Of a stretch of 8,261 nucleotides of DNA, positions 1 to 6,972 are shown in pieces (position 1 is the first letter of the stretch; every line of letters starts with the position of its first letter). The position numbers and the translations under genes are program-made. This stretch comes from an uncultured Clostridia bacterium (GTDB lineage Bacteria; Bacillota; Clostridia; TANB77; CAG-508): contig CANQHH010000056.1 of NCBI GenBank assembly GCA_947623615.1, positions 1-8,261 on the forward strand. Direction: 5' to 3'. Under the pieces are notes generated by a model. The model made no database searches. It worked only from the letters and a program-made list of their open reading frames with translations, and had not been told where the DNA came from.

Positions 1-1098
1 GTACTAAAAGAATTAGAAGAAAAAGGAGAAGTATCAAAAGAAACAAAATTTAGATTAATGCAAGCAGTTTTTGAGCATACTGCTAATTATGATGCTATGA
101 TTGCAAATTACCTAAAAGAGCAAAGACAAGATGAGAGTTTACCAGAAAAACTTACTTTAACATATGAAAAAGTACAAGATATGAGATATGGAGAAAATCC
201 ACATCAAAAAGCAGCATTATATAAAGAAATAGGAAAATGTGAAGGCTCTTTAACAACAGCAAAACAATTAAATGGAAAAGAATTATCATTTAATAACATT
301 AATGATACAAATGGAGCATTAGAATTATTAAAAGAATTTGAAGAACCAACAGTTGTAGCTTGCAAACACGGAAACCCTTGTGGAGTTGGAAGTGATAATG
401 ATATATATAGAGCTTGGAGAAAAGCTTTTGAAGCAGACAAAACTTCAATATTTGGTGGAATTGTTGTAGTTAATAGAGAAGTAACTGCTAAAATGGCAAA
501 AGAAATGCAAGAAATCTTCTTAGAAGTAGTTGTTGCGCCTTCTTATGAAAAAGAAGCATTAGAGATATTACAAACAAAGAAAAATGTTAGAGTATTAGAA
601 TTGCCAAACATTTCAGTAAAACAAAAAGAAACTGCATATGATATCAAAAAAATAAATGGTGGTGTTATTGTTCAAACAATAGATTCAAAACTATTAGATG
701 AATATGAAGTTGTAACTAAAACAAAACCAACACAAGAACAATTAGAAGATATGCTATTTACTTGGAAAATTGTTAAATATGTAAAATCAAATGGTATAGC
801 AATTGGAAAAGGAAAACAATCAATAGGAATTGGACCAGGACAAGTAAATCGTATTTGGGCAACAAAACAAGCAGTAGAACATGGAGAAGAATTGATAGAA
901 AAAGGAATTACAAATGGAGCTGTACTTGCATCAGATGCATTTTTCCCATTTTCAGACTGTGTAGAAGAAGCACATAAGGCAGGAATAAAAGCAATTATTC
1001 AACCAGGAGGATCTATTAAAGACCAAGATTCTATTGACAAATGTAATGAATATGGAATTACAATGATATTCACAAAAATGAGACATTTTAGACATTAA
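1..1098 (+). CDS. purH: Bifunctional AICAR formyltransferase / IMP cyclohydrolase, 5' partial
   Basis: PurH performs the last two steps of de novo purine synthesis in the cytosol: formyl transfer from 10-formyl-THF to AICAR, then closure to IMP. The frame is open from base 1, so the gene enters from the left; 365 residues remain of a usual 510-530. The N-terminal IMP cyclohydrolase (MGS-like) domain is almost entirely outside the window. Only its end is seen, including VFEHTANYDAMI at residues 23-34. The transformylase domain is complete: RYGENPHQ at 62-69, KQLNGKELSFNN near 88-99, the catalytic Lys-His pair K122/H123 within CKHGNPCGVG, SIFGGIVV, VKYVKSN, SDAFFPFSD, and the family's typical C-terminus RHFRH directly before TAA. 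The ATG at 58 is internal, not a start. No purD or other pur gene follows; a 97-nt gap separates it from the next gene. Identification is certain. Confidence 0.97.
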   Translation, partial: VLKELEEKGEVSKETKFRLMQAVFEHTANYDAMIANYLKEQRQDESLPEKLTLTYEKVQDMRYGENPHQKAALYKEIGKCEGSLTTAKQLNGKELSFNNINDTNGALELLKEFEEPTVVACKHGNPCGVGSDNDIYRAWRKAFEADKTSIFGGIVVVNREVTAKMAKEMQEIFLEVVVAPSYEKEALEILQTKKNVRVLELPNISVKQKETAYDIKKINGGVIVQTIDSKLLDEYEVVTKTKPTQEQLEDMLFTWKIVKYVKSNGIAIGKGKQSIGIGPGQVNRIWATKQAVEHGEELIEKGITNGAVLASDAFFPFSDCVEEAHKAGIKAIIQPGGSIKDQDSIDKCNEYGITMIFTKMRHFRH

Positions 1099-1124
1099 AA
1101 TAAACAGAAGAACAAAAATGAATA

Positions 1125-1140
1125 ACAAATGAAAATTTGT
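1125..1140 (+). other. Short perfect hairpin after purH (weak)
   Basis: ACAAAT at 1125-1130 and ATTTGT at 1135-1140 form a perfect 6-bp stem around a GAAA loop, 27 nt after the purH stop. It is A/T-rich and is followed by AAATTAAG, not a T-run, so it does not qualify as an intrinsic terminator. It could be a weak 3' end structure or chance in A/T-rich spacer DNA. Confidence 0.2.
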
Positions 1141-1195
1141 AAATTAAGATAAACCTACTAAAGACATTTATATATTAACAAACATAGGAGTAAAT

Positions 1196-2308
1196 ATGGA
1201 AGATTTAGATATAAGTTCAGAAGAGCTAAAGAAAATGCACCAATTAGGGAGAGGTGCTTGTTCAATAGTATATCAGTATGATGAAAATTTAGTAATAAAA
1301 GCATTAAATGAAAAAGGATTAGAAATGCATAATGAAGAAGAATTTTCTAATTTAATTGGAATAGAAAATGATACCTTTATATTTCCACAAAGTAGAGTAA
1401 AAATAGATGGAAAATTTCAAGCATATACAATGGAATATGTAGAAGGAACCAAACTAGATGAAAACATAGAACAAATACAAATACAAAAATTGAAATTAGC
1501 AATAAAAAAGGTAGAAAATGATTTAGTAAAATTAGCATCAGACAAAATTCTAATTAAAGATTTAAATCAAGGAAGTATAATGTGGGACGCGCAGAAAGAA
1601 GATATAAAAATAATAGATACAGACTTTTTTGAAAAAAATGAAAATATAACTGAAAAACAATGTTATGCTGCAAATATAAATTCATTTAACAATATTTTAG
1701 AAATGGAATTAGGAATTTTAAATGGACAGGAAACAAAACTATCAAAATATTTACAAAAAAATGAAGAATATAATAAGTTATATAGAAAATATCTTATATC
1801 TCCATTAAATGGAAAAAATATATCGATTACTGAATTATTAGACAAAGCAGTAGAAATATTTGAAAATGATTTTGAAATAACCATAAATAATATTGAACAA
1901 ATACAAGAAATTCTTAATGAAAGAACTGAAAATATAACAACAGACGAAATACCATTATATCAATCAACAAATACTGAACAAAATAAATTGGATATAAAAC
2001 AAAAAATTATAGAAATTTTGAGAAAAATACCAGGTATAAACAAACTTATTTCAAAACAACCTAAACTACTACCAGAAAAAACTTTGACAGCAGAAGAAAT
2101 AAATAACCAAAACAGACATAACCAATTTGTTGAAAGAATATCTGATAATGGAAAATATAGAAATATATTTTTAGGACAGCCAGTAAAAAGTATTGAAATA
2201 GAAAAAGCAAAACAAAAAAATAAAGAGCCATACGCTATGTCAGATAAAGATAAAATAGAGCAAATGAAGAATAAAATGGACGAAAAATCATTAGAAGAAG
2301 ACTTATAA
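1196..2308 (+). CDS. Protein-kinase-like protein with divergent catalytic loop; function unknown
   Basis: I do not recognise the specific family. The first 150 residues of 370 resemble the protein kinase/aminoglycoside phosphotransferase fold. A glycine-rich loop LGRGACSIVY lies at 17-26, the likely ATP-binding lysine K35 in VIKAL, a hinge-like YTMEYVEG at 77-84, a catalytic-loop-like KDLNQGSIMW at 121-130 (D122 as the presumed base), and IIDTDFF at 139-145, where D141 matches the metal-binding aspartate of DFG/iDfe motifs. The usual metal-binding Asn five residues after the catalytic Asp is Ser127, and the His of HxD is replaced, so activity is uncertain. Residues 150-245 are mostly helical. 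Residues 245-370 are charged and probably partly disordered, with an amphipathic stretch at 268-286. No signal peptide or membrane segment is seen. The start is supported by AGGAG at 1186-1190 with a 5-nt spacer. It stands between purH and the M50 gene with gaps of 97 and 50 nt, so it may be an insertion into a housekeeping block. Confidence 0.7.
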   Translation: MEDLDISSEELKKMHQLGRGACSIVYQYDENLVIKALNEKGLEMHNEEEFSNLIGIENDTFIFPQSRVKIDGKFQAYTMEYVEGTKLDENIEQIQIQKLKLAIKKVENDLVKLASDKILIKDLNQGSIMWDAQKEDIKIIDTDFFEKNENITEKQCYAANINSFNNILEMELGILNGQETKLSKYLQKNEEYNKLYRKYLISPLNGKNISITELLDKAVEIFENDFEITINNIEQIQEILNERTENITTDEIPLYQSTNTEQNKLDIKQKIIEILRKIPGINKLISKQPKLLPEKTLTAEEINNQNRHNQFVERISDNGKYRNIFLGQPVKSIEIEKAKQKNKEPYAMSDKDKIEQMKNKMDEKSLEEDL

Positions 2309-2358
2309 TAAAAAAATACAAGTAAGAAATAGTAAAATTTAATTGTTAGGAGGAAAAT

Positions 2359-3099
2359 ATGTTCAATTTCTCATTTGATAAAAGGACATTATATATAATT
2401 GTAGGAGTGTTAATACTAATCGGGGTTTTACAATATATAGCAAATCCATCTCAATTATATAGTTTATTAATTAGTATACCAGGAGTACTTATAGCAATTA
2501 CTTTTCATGAATTTGCACATGCATTTGCAGCTGATAAGCTAGGAGATGATACAGCACGTAGAGAAGGTAGACTTAGTTTAAATCCTAAAGACCATATAGA
2601 TCCAATTGGAGGTTTGATGCTATTAGTTGCAGGATTTGGATGGGGAAAACCAGTACATGTAAATCCTACTAATTATACAAGAAAAATGTCAATGGAAAAA
2701 GGTGAAGCAATTGTTTCAATTGCAGGACCACTTATGAACTTTATATTAGCCTTTGTCTTTGCATTAATATATTGTGCTATATATAAATTTGCAGATTTAG
2801 CATTTTTGACATCTACAGTAGGAAGTGCAATTCTGTTAATTGTAGCAGGAACTATTTCAATAAATATTGGTTTAGGAGTTTTCAATTTAATTCCACTACC
2901 ACCATTAGATGGTTCAAAAGTATTAATACCATTTTTACCATATAAAGCAAAAGAGTGGTTTATTAATAATGAACAAATCTTTTACATTATATTTGTTTTA
3001 ATTTGGCTAACAGGAATAGCAGGAACAATTATAACTCCTGCAATCAGTGCAGTTAGTAATGGAATTTTAAATTTAGCTCAAGCTATTTTTGGACTATAG
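2359..3099 (+). CDS. Site-2 protease family (M50) membrane zinc metallopeptidase
   Basis: This is a 246-residue polytopic membrane protein of the compact M50/S2P type (B. subtilis YwhC-like) without a PDZ domain. Such proteases cleave substrates within the membrane; the target here cannot be told. The zinc site is visible: HEFAH with H50, E51 and H54 inside a hydrophobic helix, and the distal NLIPLPPLDG motif at 176-185 that supplies the third ligand, D184. Hydrophobic segments fall near residues 10-28, 34-57, 117-141, 153-180 and 207-228. The GLMLLVAGFGWGKPVHVNP stretch near 85-103 is typical of this subfamily. The start is fixed by AGGAGG at 2348-2353 with a 5-nt spacer. tsaD follows after 14 nt, consistent with co-transcription. 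Length is normal for the short subfamily, and all metal ligands are present, so it is probably active. Confidence 0.93.
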   Translation: MFNFSFDKRTLYIIVGVLILIGVLQYIANPSQLYSLLISIPGVLIAITFHEFAHAFAADKLGDDTARREGRLSLNPKDHIDPIGGLMLLVAGFGWGKPVHVNPTNYTRKMSMEKGEAIVSIAGPLMNFILAFVFALIYCAIYKFADLAFLTSTVGSAILLIVAGTISINIGLGVFNLIPLPPLDGSKVLIPFLPYKAKEWFINNEQIFYIIFVLIWLTGIAGTIITPAISAVSNGILNLAQAIFGL

Positions 3100-3113
3100 A
3101 AAAGGAAAGAATA

Positions 3114-4095
3114 ATGAAAGATATATTAACACTTGGAATTGAATCAAGCTGCGACGAAACTGCAGTAGCTGTAATAAAAAATGGAAGAGAAATCTTATCT
3201 AATATAATAGATACACAAATTCCTATCCATGAAAAATATGGTGGAGTTGTGCCTGAAATTGCCTCTCGAAATCATATAGAGGCAATTTCTCGTGTGACAA
3301 AAAGAGCATTAGAAGAAGCAAATCTAACATTTAAAGAAATTGATGTAATTACTCCAACATATGGACCAGGACTTGTAGGAGCCTTGTTAGTTGGACTTTC
3401 TTATGCCAAAGCTCTTAGTTTTGCAATTCAAAAACCATTAGTAGGAGTAAACCATATAGAAGGACATATTGCAGCAAATTATCTTACATATCCAGATTTA
3501 AAACCACCTTTTTTATGTGTAATGATGTCAGGAGGAAATACACAAATAGTTCATGTAAAAGACTACTGCGAATTTGAAGTTTTAGGAAAAACTCGTGATG
3601 ATGCAATTCGGAGAAGCATTTGATAAAGTAGCAAGAGTGGTAGGACTAGGGTATCCAGGAGGACCAAAAGTAGATAAATTAGCACAAGAAGGAACACCAA
3701 ATATTTCACTTCCAAAAACACATTTTGAAAATCTGGATTTCAGTTTTAGTGGAATAAAAACAGCAGTAATAAATTTACATCATAAAATACCAGATATAAA
3801 TAAAGCTAATCTATGTGCTAGCTTTCAAAAAACAGTAACAGAAATTTTGATAGAAAATATACAAAAAGCAGTCGAAACAACAGGAATAAAAACAATAGTA
3901 TTAGCAGGCGGGGTATCAGCCAATTCATATATTAGAAAAGCATTTTTAGACTTAAAAGAATTAAAAGTATATATGCCAGACTTAAAATTATGTACAGATA
4001 ATGCAGCGATGATAGGCTCTGCAGGCTATTATAACTATATAGCTGGAAAAGAAAGCAAATTAAATTTAAATGCAATTCCAAATCTTCAGCTATAA
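3114..4095 (+). CDS. tsaD: tRNA N6-threonylcarbamoyladenosine synthesis protein TsaD, interrupted by a +1 frameshift
   Basis: TsaD (YgjD/Gcp) transfers the threonylcarbamoyl group to A37 of ANN-decoding tRNAs, working with TsaB and TsaE in the cytosol, and is almost universally essential. The first frame (3114-3608) gives residues 1-165: LGIESSCDET at 7-16, GGVVPEIASRNH at 43-54, GPGLVGALLVGLSYAKAL at 84-101, metal ligands H114 and H118 in NHIEGH, and SGGNTQI. It then runs into CGG AGA AGC ATT TGA. Skipping one base (C3609) restores GEAFDKVAR, GYPGGP, DFSFSGIKTAV, ASFQK, AGGVSAN and TDNAAM, with third metal ligand D295. The rebuilt protein is 326 residues, slightly shorter than the usual 335-345. 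Without the shift the 169-residue product lacks D295 and the whole second lobe. Start: AAAGGA at 3101-3106, 7-nt spacer. Whether this is recoding, mutation or sequence error is discussed in the findings. Confidence 0.93.
3255..3289 (+). repeat. Perfect 12-bp inverted repeat inside tsaD
   Basis: GAAATTGCCTCT at 3255-3266 is the exact reverse complement of AGAGGCAATTTC at 3278-3289, leaving an 11-nt loop. In mRNA this would be a stable stem-loop by the standards of such A/T-rich DNA. It lies in the region coding for EIASRNHIEAIS, about 320 nt upstream of the frameshift site, and is not followed by a T-run. Confidence 0.85.
3603..3615 (+). other. Frameshift site in tsaD: ATT CGG A
   Basis: Zero-frame codons are GCA ATT CGG AGA AGC ATT TGA, ending at 3623. 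Dropping C3609 gives GCA ATT GGA GAA, that is A-I-G-E, which matches the invariant DDAxGEAFDK of TsaD exactly. There is no homopolymer at the site. The zero-frame codon at the break is CGG, used nowhere else in frame in the window except at the recG break. Confidence 0.9.
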
Positions 4096-4096
4096 G

Positions 4097-4103
4097 AAAG
4101 GAG
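4097..4103 (+). promoter_or_regulatory. Ribosome binding site that fixes the phosphoesterase start
   Basis: AAAGGAG lies 5 nt before the ATG at 4109 and begins one base after the tsaD stop codon. It favours 4109 over the in-frame upstream ATG at 4070, which lies inside tsaD and has no comparable site. Confidence 0.85.
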
Positions 4104-4108
4104 TAAAA

Positions 4109-4816
4109 ATGGCAATATTTGCAATAGGAGACTTACATTTATCTTTTCAAGAAAACAAACCAATGAGTGTGTTCGGAGACAATTGGGAAGGTTATGAAGA
4201 AAAAATCAAACAAAGCTGGAAAAAACAAGTTACAGAAAAAGATACTGTATTATTACCAGGCGATTTTTCTTGGTCTATGTATTTAGAAAATTGTATTGCT
4301 GATTTTGCCTATTTACAGCAATTACCTGGAAGAAAAATACTATTAAAAGGAAATCATGATTATTGGTGGTCAACTGTCAATAAAATGAGAAATTTTATAA
4401 AAGAAAATAATTTTACATCAATAGATTTTATGCATAACAATAGCTATTTTTGTGATGAATATATAATAGTAGGAACAAGAGGTTGGACACAATCTACAGA
4501 GGAGGAAGACAAAAAAATTGTAAGTAGAGAAGCAATTAGATTAGAATTATCAATAAAAGACGGAATTGAAAAATATGGTAATGATAAACCAATACTTGTA
4601 TGTATGCATTATCCACCTATTACAAGTTTTAATTTACAAAATAAAAAAGAATCACCATTTATGCAAATCATGAAAAAATATAATATAAAAATGTGCATTT
4701 ATGGACATTTACATAGTACATCTATTAAAGAAGCAATACAAGGAAATGTAGATGGAATTGATTTAAAATTAGTTAGTGCAGATGCATTAAATTTTGAAGT
4801 AGTAAAAATCATATAA
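4109..4816 (+). CDS. Calcineurin-like metallophosphoesterase
   Basis: This is a 235-residue, probably cytosolic, member of the binuclear metallophosphoesterase superfamily. All signature blocks are present and in order: GDLH (D8, H10), GDFSW (D52), GNHD (N82, H83), MHYPP (H167) and YGHLH (H200, H202). The protein is therefore expected to be a catalytically competent two-metal phosphoesterase. The substrate cannot be assigned: members of this superfamily act on cyclic nucleotides, nucleotides, phosphoproteins or nucleic acids. WSWxM-type and WxGYxxK residues near 25-33 and 52-58 resemble the small Firmicutes phosphoesterases often annotated only as 'metallophosphoesterase'. No signal peptide or membrane segment is visible. 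It follows tsaD by 13 nt and precedes recG by 10 nt, so it is almost certainly co-transcribed with both. Length and motifs are complete, with no sign of disruption. Confidence 0.92.
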   Translation: MAIFAIGDLHLSFQENKPMSVFGDNWEGYEEKIKQSWKKQVTEKDTVLLPGDFSWSMYLENCIADFAYLQQLPGRKILLKGNHDYWWSTVNKMRNFIKENNFTSIDFMHNNSYFCDEYIIVGTRGWTQSTEEEDKKIVSREAIRLELSIKDGIEKYGNDKPILVCMHYPPITSFNLQNKKESPFMQIMKKYNIKMCIYGHLHSTSIKEAIQGNVDGIDLKLVSADALNFEVVKII

Positions 4817-4821
4817 AGGAG
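4815..4821 (+). promoter_or_regulatory. recG ribosome binding site overlapping the upstream stop codon
   Basis: AAAGGAG at 4815-4821 shares its first two bases with the TAA of the phosphoesterase gene (4814-4816) and lies 5 nt before the recG ATG at 4827. The arrangement suggests translational coupling of the two genes. Confidence 0.8.
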
Positions 4822-4826
4822 AAAAT

Positions 4827-6879
4827 ATGATTGATTTAAAAAAAGATGTAAAATATGTAAAAGGTGTTGGACCAAATAGAGCAGAACTTTTAAATAAATT
4901 AGGAATTTTTACCTTACAAGATTTAATTACATATTATCCAAGAGCATATGAAGATAGAAGTAAACCTAAAACTTTATTTGAATGCATTGATGGAGAAGAA
5001 GCTTTAATAGAAGTTGTTGCAACTAGCAAAATAACTGAAACACGTTTTGGAAGAAAAACCATGCAAAAATTAATGATAGGAGACGAAACAGCCAATGCTG
5101 AAGCAGTATGGTTTAATCAGACATACTTAAAATCTAAATTTTCCATAGGACAAAAATATAGAATGTTTGGAAAAATAGATAAAAAATACAGGAAAATCCA
5201 AATAATGTCTCCAGTATTTGATGAATATGGAATTACACAAAACACAGGAAGAATTGTACCTCTATATCCATTAACATATAATCTTTCTCAGAATGTAATA
5301 AGAAAAATTATAGAAAATGCAATGCAAGAAGTATATGGGAATTTGTCAGAAACATTACCAGAATATATATTAAAAAAATATTCATTATTATCAATTAATG
5401 AAGCAACGAAAAATATTCATTTTCCAAAAGAATTACAAGATTTTCAAAAAGCAAGAACACGTTTGGTATTTGAAGAACTACTGATAACACAACTAGCATT
5501 ATTAAAATTGAAATATTATGATAAAGAAAAAATAAAAGGAATTTCATTTTCAACAAAACATAAAATTGCAGAAATGATAGAGAAATTCCCATTTACATTA
5601 ACAAATGCACAAGCAAGAGTTTTACAAGAAATCGAAAAAGATATGGAATCTCCTAAAATGATGAATAGATTGCTACAAGGAGATGTGGGTTCAGGAAAAA
5701 CAGCAATAGCAATGTGTGCTGCATACAAAGCAGTGAAAAGCGGATACCAGGCAGTTATTATGGCTCCAACTGCTATTTTGGCAACACAACATTTAGAAAA
5801 TTTCGAAAAAATATTATCTGGATTAGGAATTAAATGTGAATTATTAATTTCAGGAATAACTAAAAAGAAAAAAGAAGATATTTTGCAAAGGTTACAAGAT
5901 GGAGAAATTGATATTTTAATTGGAACACATGCAGTTTTAGAAGATAATGTTGAATTTAAAAACTTAGGATTAGTTGTAACAGATGAACAACATAGATTTG
6001 GAGTTAGACAAAGAAATAAAATAACAAAAAAGGGGCAAAATCCAGATGTATTAGTTATGTCTGCAACACCAATCCCAAGGACATTGGCACTAATCCTTTA
6101 TGGAGATTTGGATATTTCTATTATTGATGAATTACCACCAAATAGAAAGAAAATAGAAACTTTTGCAGTAACAAAACGTATGCAAGAGAGAGTAGATAAT
6201 TTTATTAGAAAGCAAATAGAAGAAGGAAGACAAGCATATATTGTTTGTCCATTAGTCGAAGAAGGAGAGGATTCTGATTTAAAGTCAGTAATTGAATTAT
6301 CAGAAAAATATCAAAAAGAAATTTTTCCAGAATACCGTATACAATATTTACATGGAAAAATGCGACCAAAAGAAAAAGATGAAATTATGTTAAAATTCAA
6401 AAATCATGAAATTGACATTTTAGTTTCTACAACTGTTATTGAAGTAGGAGTAGATGTTCCAAATAGTAATATTATGGTGATTGAAGATGCACAAAGATTT
6501 GGATTGGCTCGGATTACATCAATTAAGAGGTAGAGTAGGAAGAGGAGAATATCAATCTTATTGTATTTTGAAATATGAAGGAAAAAGTGAGACGGTTCGT
6601 AAAAGAATGAAAGTTATGTGTGACACAAATGATGGATTTGTTATATCAGAAAAGGATTTGGAATTGCGTGGAAGTGGAGATTTTTTTGGTACAATGCAAC
6701 ATGGAATTCCAGAATTTAAAATAGCAAATTTATTTGAAGATATGCCTATTTTAAAAAAGGTTCAAGTTGTAGCTCAAGAAATTATGAGTAAAGATGAAGA
6801 TTTAAAATTACCAGAAAATAAGTTATTACAAAGGGTTGTTAATCAAAAATTAGAGAGCTTAGGAACAGGCACATTATAA
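4827..6879 (+). CDS. recG: ATP-dependent DNA helicase RecG, interrupted by a +1 frameshift
   Basis: RecG is a superfamily 2 helicase that remodels stalled forks and D-loops. The first frame gives residues 1-561. It has an N-terminal region with VKGVGPNRAELLNKLGI at 11-27 and the wedge/OB domain near 60-150, then Walker A GDVGSGKT at 285-292, the APTxxLA motif at 314-320, the DEQH box at 386-389, SATPIPRTL at 412-420, the LHGKM block at 508-512 and TTVIEVGVDVPN at 535-546. Zero frame then reads GCT CGG ATT ... AGG TAG, stopping after 568 residues. Skipping one base at 6510-6512 restores LHQLRGRVGRG (motif VI), ELRGSGDFFGTMQHG (the RecG-specific region) and a normal C-terminus. The rebuilt length of 683 residues is normal (B. 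subtilis about 682). The short product would lack motif VI and the region that couples ATP hydrolysis to branch movement, so it should be inactive. No other defect is visible. Confidence 0.95.
6504..6516 (+). other. Frameshift site in recG: GCT CGG A
   Basis: Zero-frame codons TTG GCT CGG ATT lead to a TAG at 6531-6533. A net +1 shift gives FGLA-x-LHQLRGRVGRG, where x is Gly if C6510 is skipped, or Arg if one G is dropped or CGGA is read as a four-base codon. Most RecG proteins have Gln here. No homopolymer longer than two bases is present. The break falls on an in-frame CGG followed by A, as in tsaD. Confidence 0.9.
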
Positions 6880-6882
6880 TAC

Positions 6883-6911
6883 TTGACCTTGAGCCAATTA
6901 TGTGATACACT
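6883..6911 (+). promoter_or_regulatory. Predicted sigma-A promoter for dapF-dapL
   Basis: The -35 box TTGACC at 6883-6888 (5/6 to TTGACA) is followed after exactly 17 nt by TACACT at 6906-6911 (4/6 to TATAAT). TG at 6903-6904 gives an extended -10 (TGN before the hexamer). Transcription would begin near 6918, giving a leader of about 55 nt before the dapF ATG. It starts four bases after the recG stop, so dapF-dapL probably has its own promoter. Confidence 0.55.
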
Positions 6912-6947
6912 AAGACCAATAGAACATAAATATGTTTTGTTACACAT
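6900..6947 (+). repeat. Nested dyad symmetry in the recG-dapF gap
   Basis: The inner element AACATA-AA-TATGTT at 6923-6936 is a perfect palindrome with 6-bp arms. Around it, ATGTGATACA at 6900-6909 matches the reverse complement of TGTTACACAT at 6938-6947 in 8 of 10 positions. The outer left arm overlaps the predicted -10 box, so it could be an operator or a leader structure. The trailing bases are mixed, so a terminator is unlikely. Confidence 0.4.
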
Positions 6948-6959
6948 ATTATTACCGTA

Positions 6960-6967
6960 AGAGGTGA
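6960..6967 (+). promoter_or_regulatory. dapF ribosome binding site
   Basis: AGAGGTGA is complementary to the 16S 3' end and lies 5 nt before the ATG at 6973. An in-frame GTG at 6964 falls within this site, so 6973 is the true start and the longer reading with MTK at the front is rejected. Confidence 0.85.
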
Positions 6968-6972
6968 CCAAA

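Noticed and set aside
1125..1140. Terminator after purH
   Set aside because: The stem has only 6 bp, five of them A-T, and no T-run follows, so the hairpin is listed only as a weak structure.
1141..1195. Promoter for the kinase-like gene
   Set aside because: TTGTAA at 1137-1142 and several TATATT-like strings exist, but none have 16-18 nt spacing; such matches are expected in A/T-rich spacer.
2309..2358. Regulatory element in the 50-nt gap before the M50 peptidase
   Set aside because: Apart from the AGGAGG ribosome binding site, the gap shows only A-rich sequence with no repeat, hairpin or promoter pair.
3595..4095. Independent gene starting at GTG 3595 in the second tsaD frame
   Set aside because: It begins mid-domain, its first five residues overlap the tsaD codons TRDDAI in another frame, and it has no well-spaced ribosome binding site. 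The protein is simply the C-terminal half of TsaD.
4070..4108. Longer phosphoesterase start at ATG 4070
   Set aside because: It lies within the end of tsaD without a ribosome binding site. AAAGGAG at 4097-4103 serves the ATG at 4109, where the MPE core starts at once.
6481..6879. Independent gene starting at TTG 6481 in the second recG frame
   Set aside because: It lacks a properly spaced ribosome binding site and encodes only motif VI onward of RecG; it is the shifted end of recG.
6923..6940. Rho-independent terminator for recG
   Set aside because: The A/T-only-ended palindrome with a 2-nt spacer is followed by TTGTTACACA, not a run of T, so termination is not supported.
6964..6972. Longer dapF start at GTG 6964
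   Set aside because: This GTG is part of the ribosome binding site AGAGGTGA. The ATG at 6973 has ideal spacing and gives the family's usual N-terminus MIKFTKMHG.
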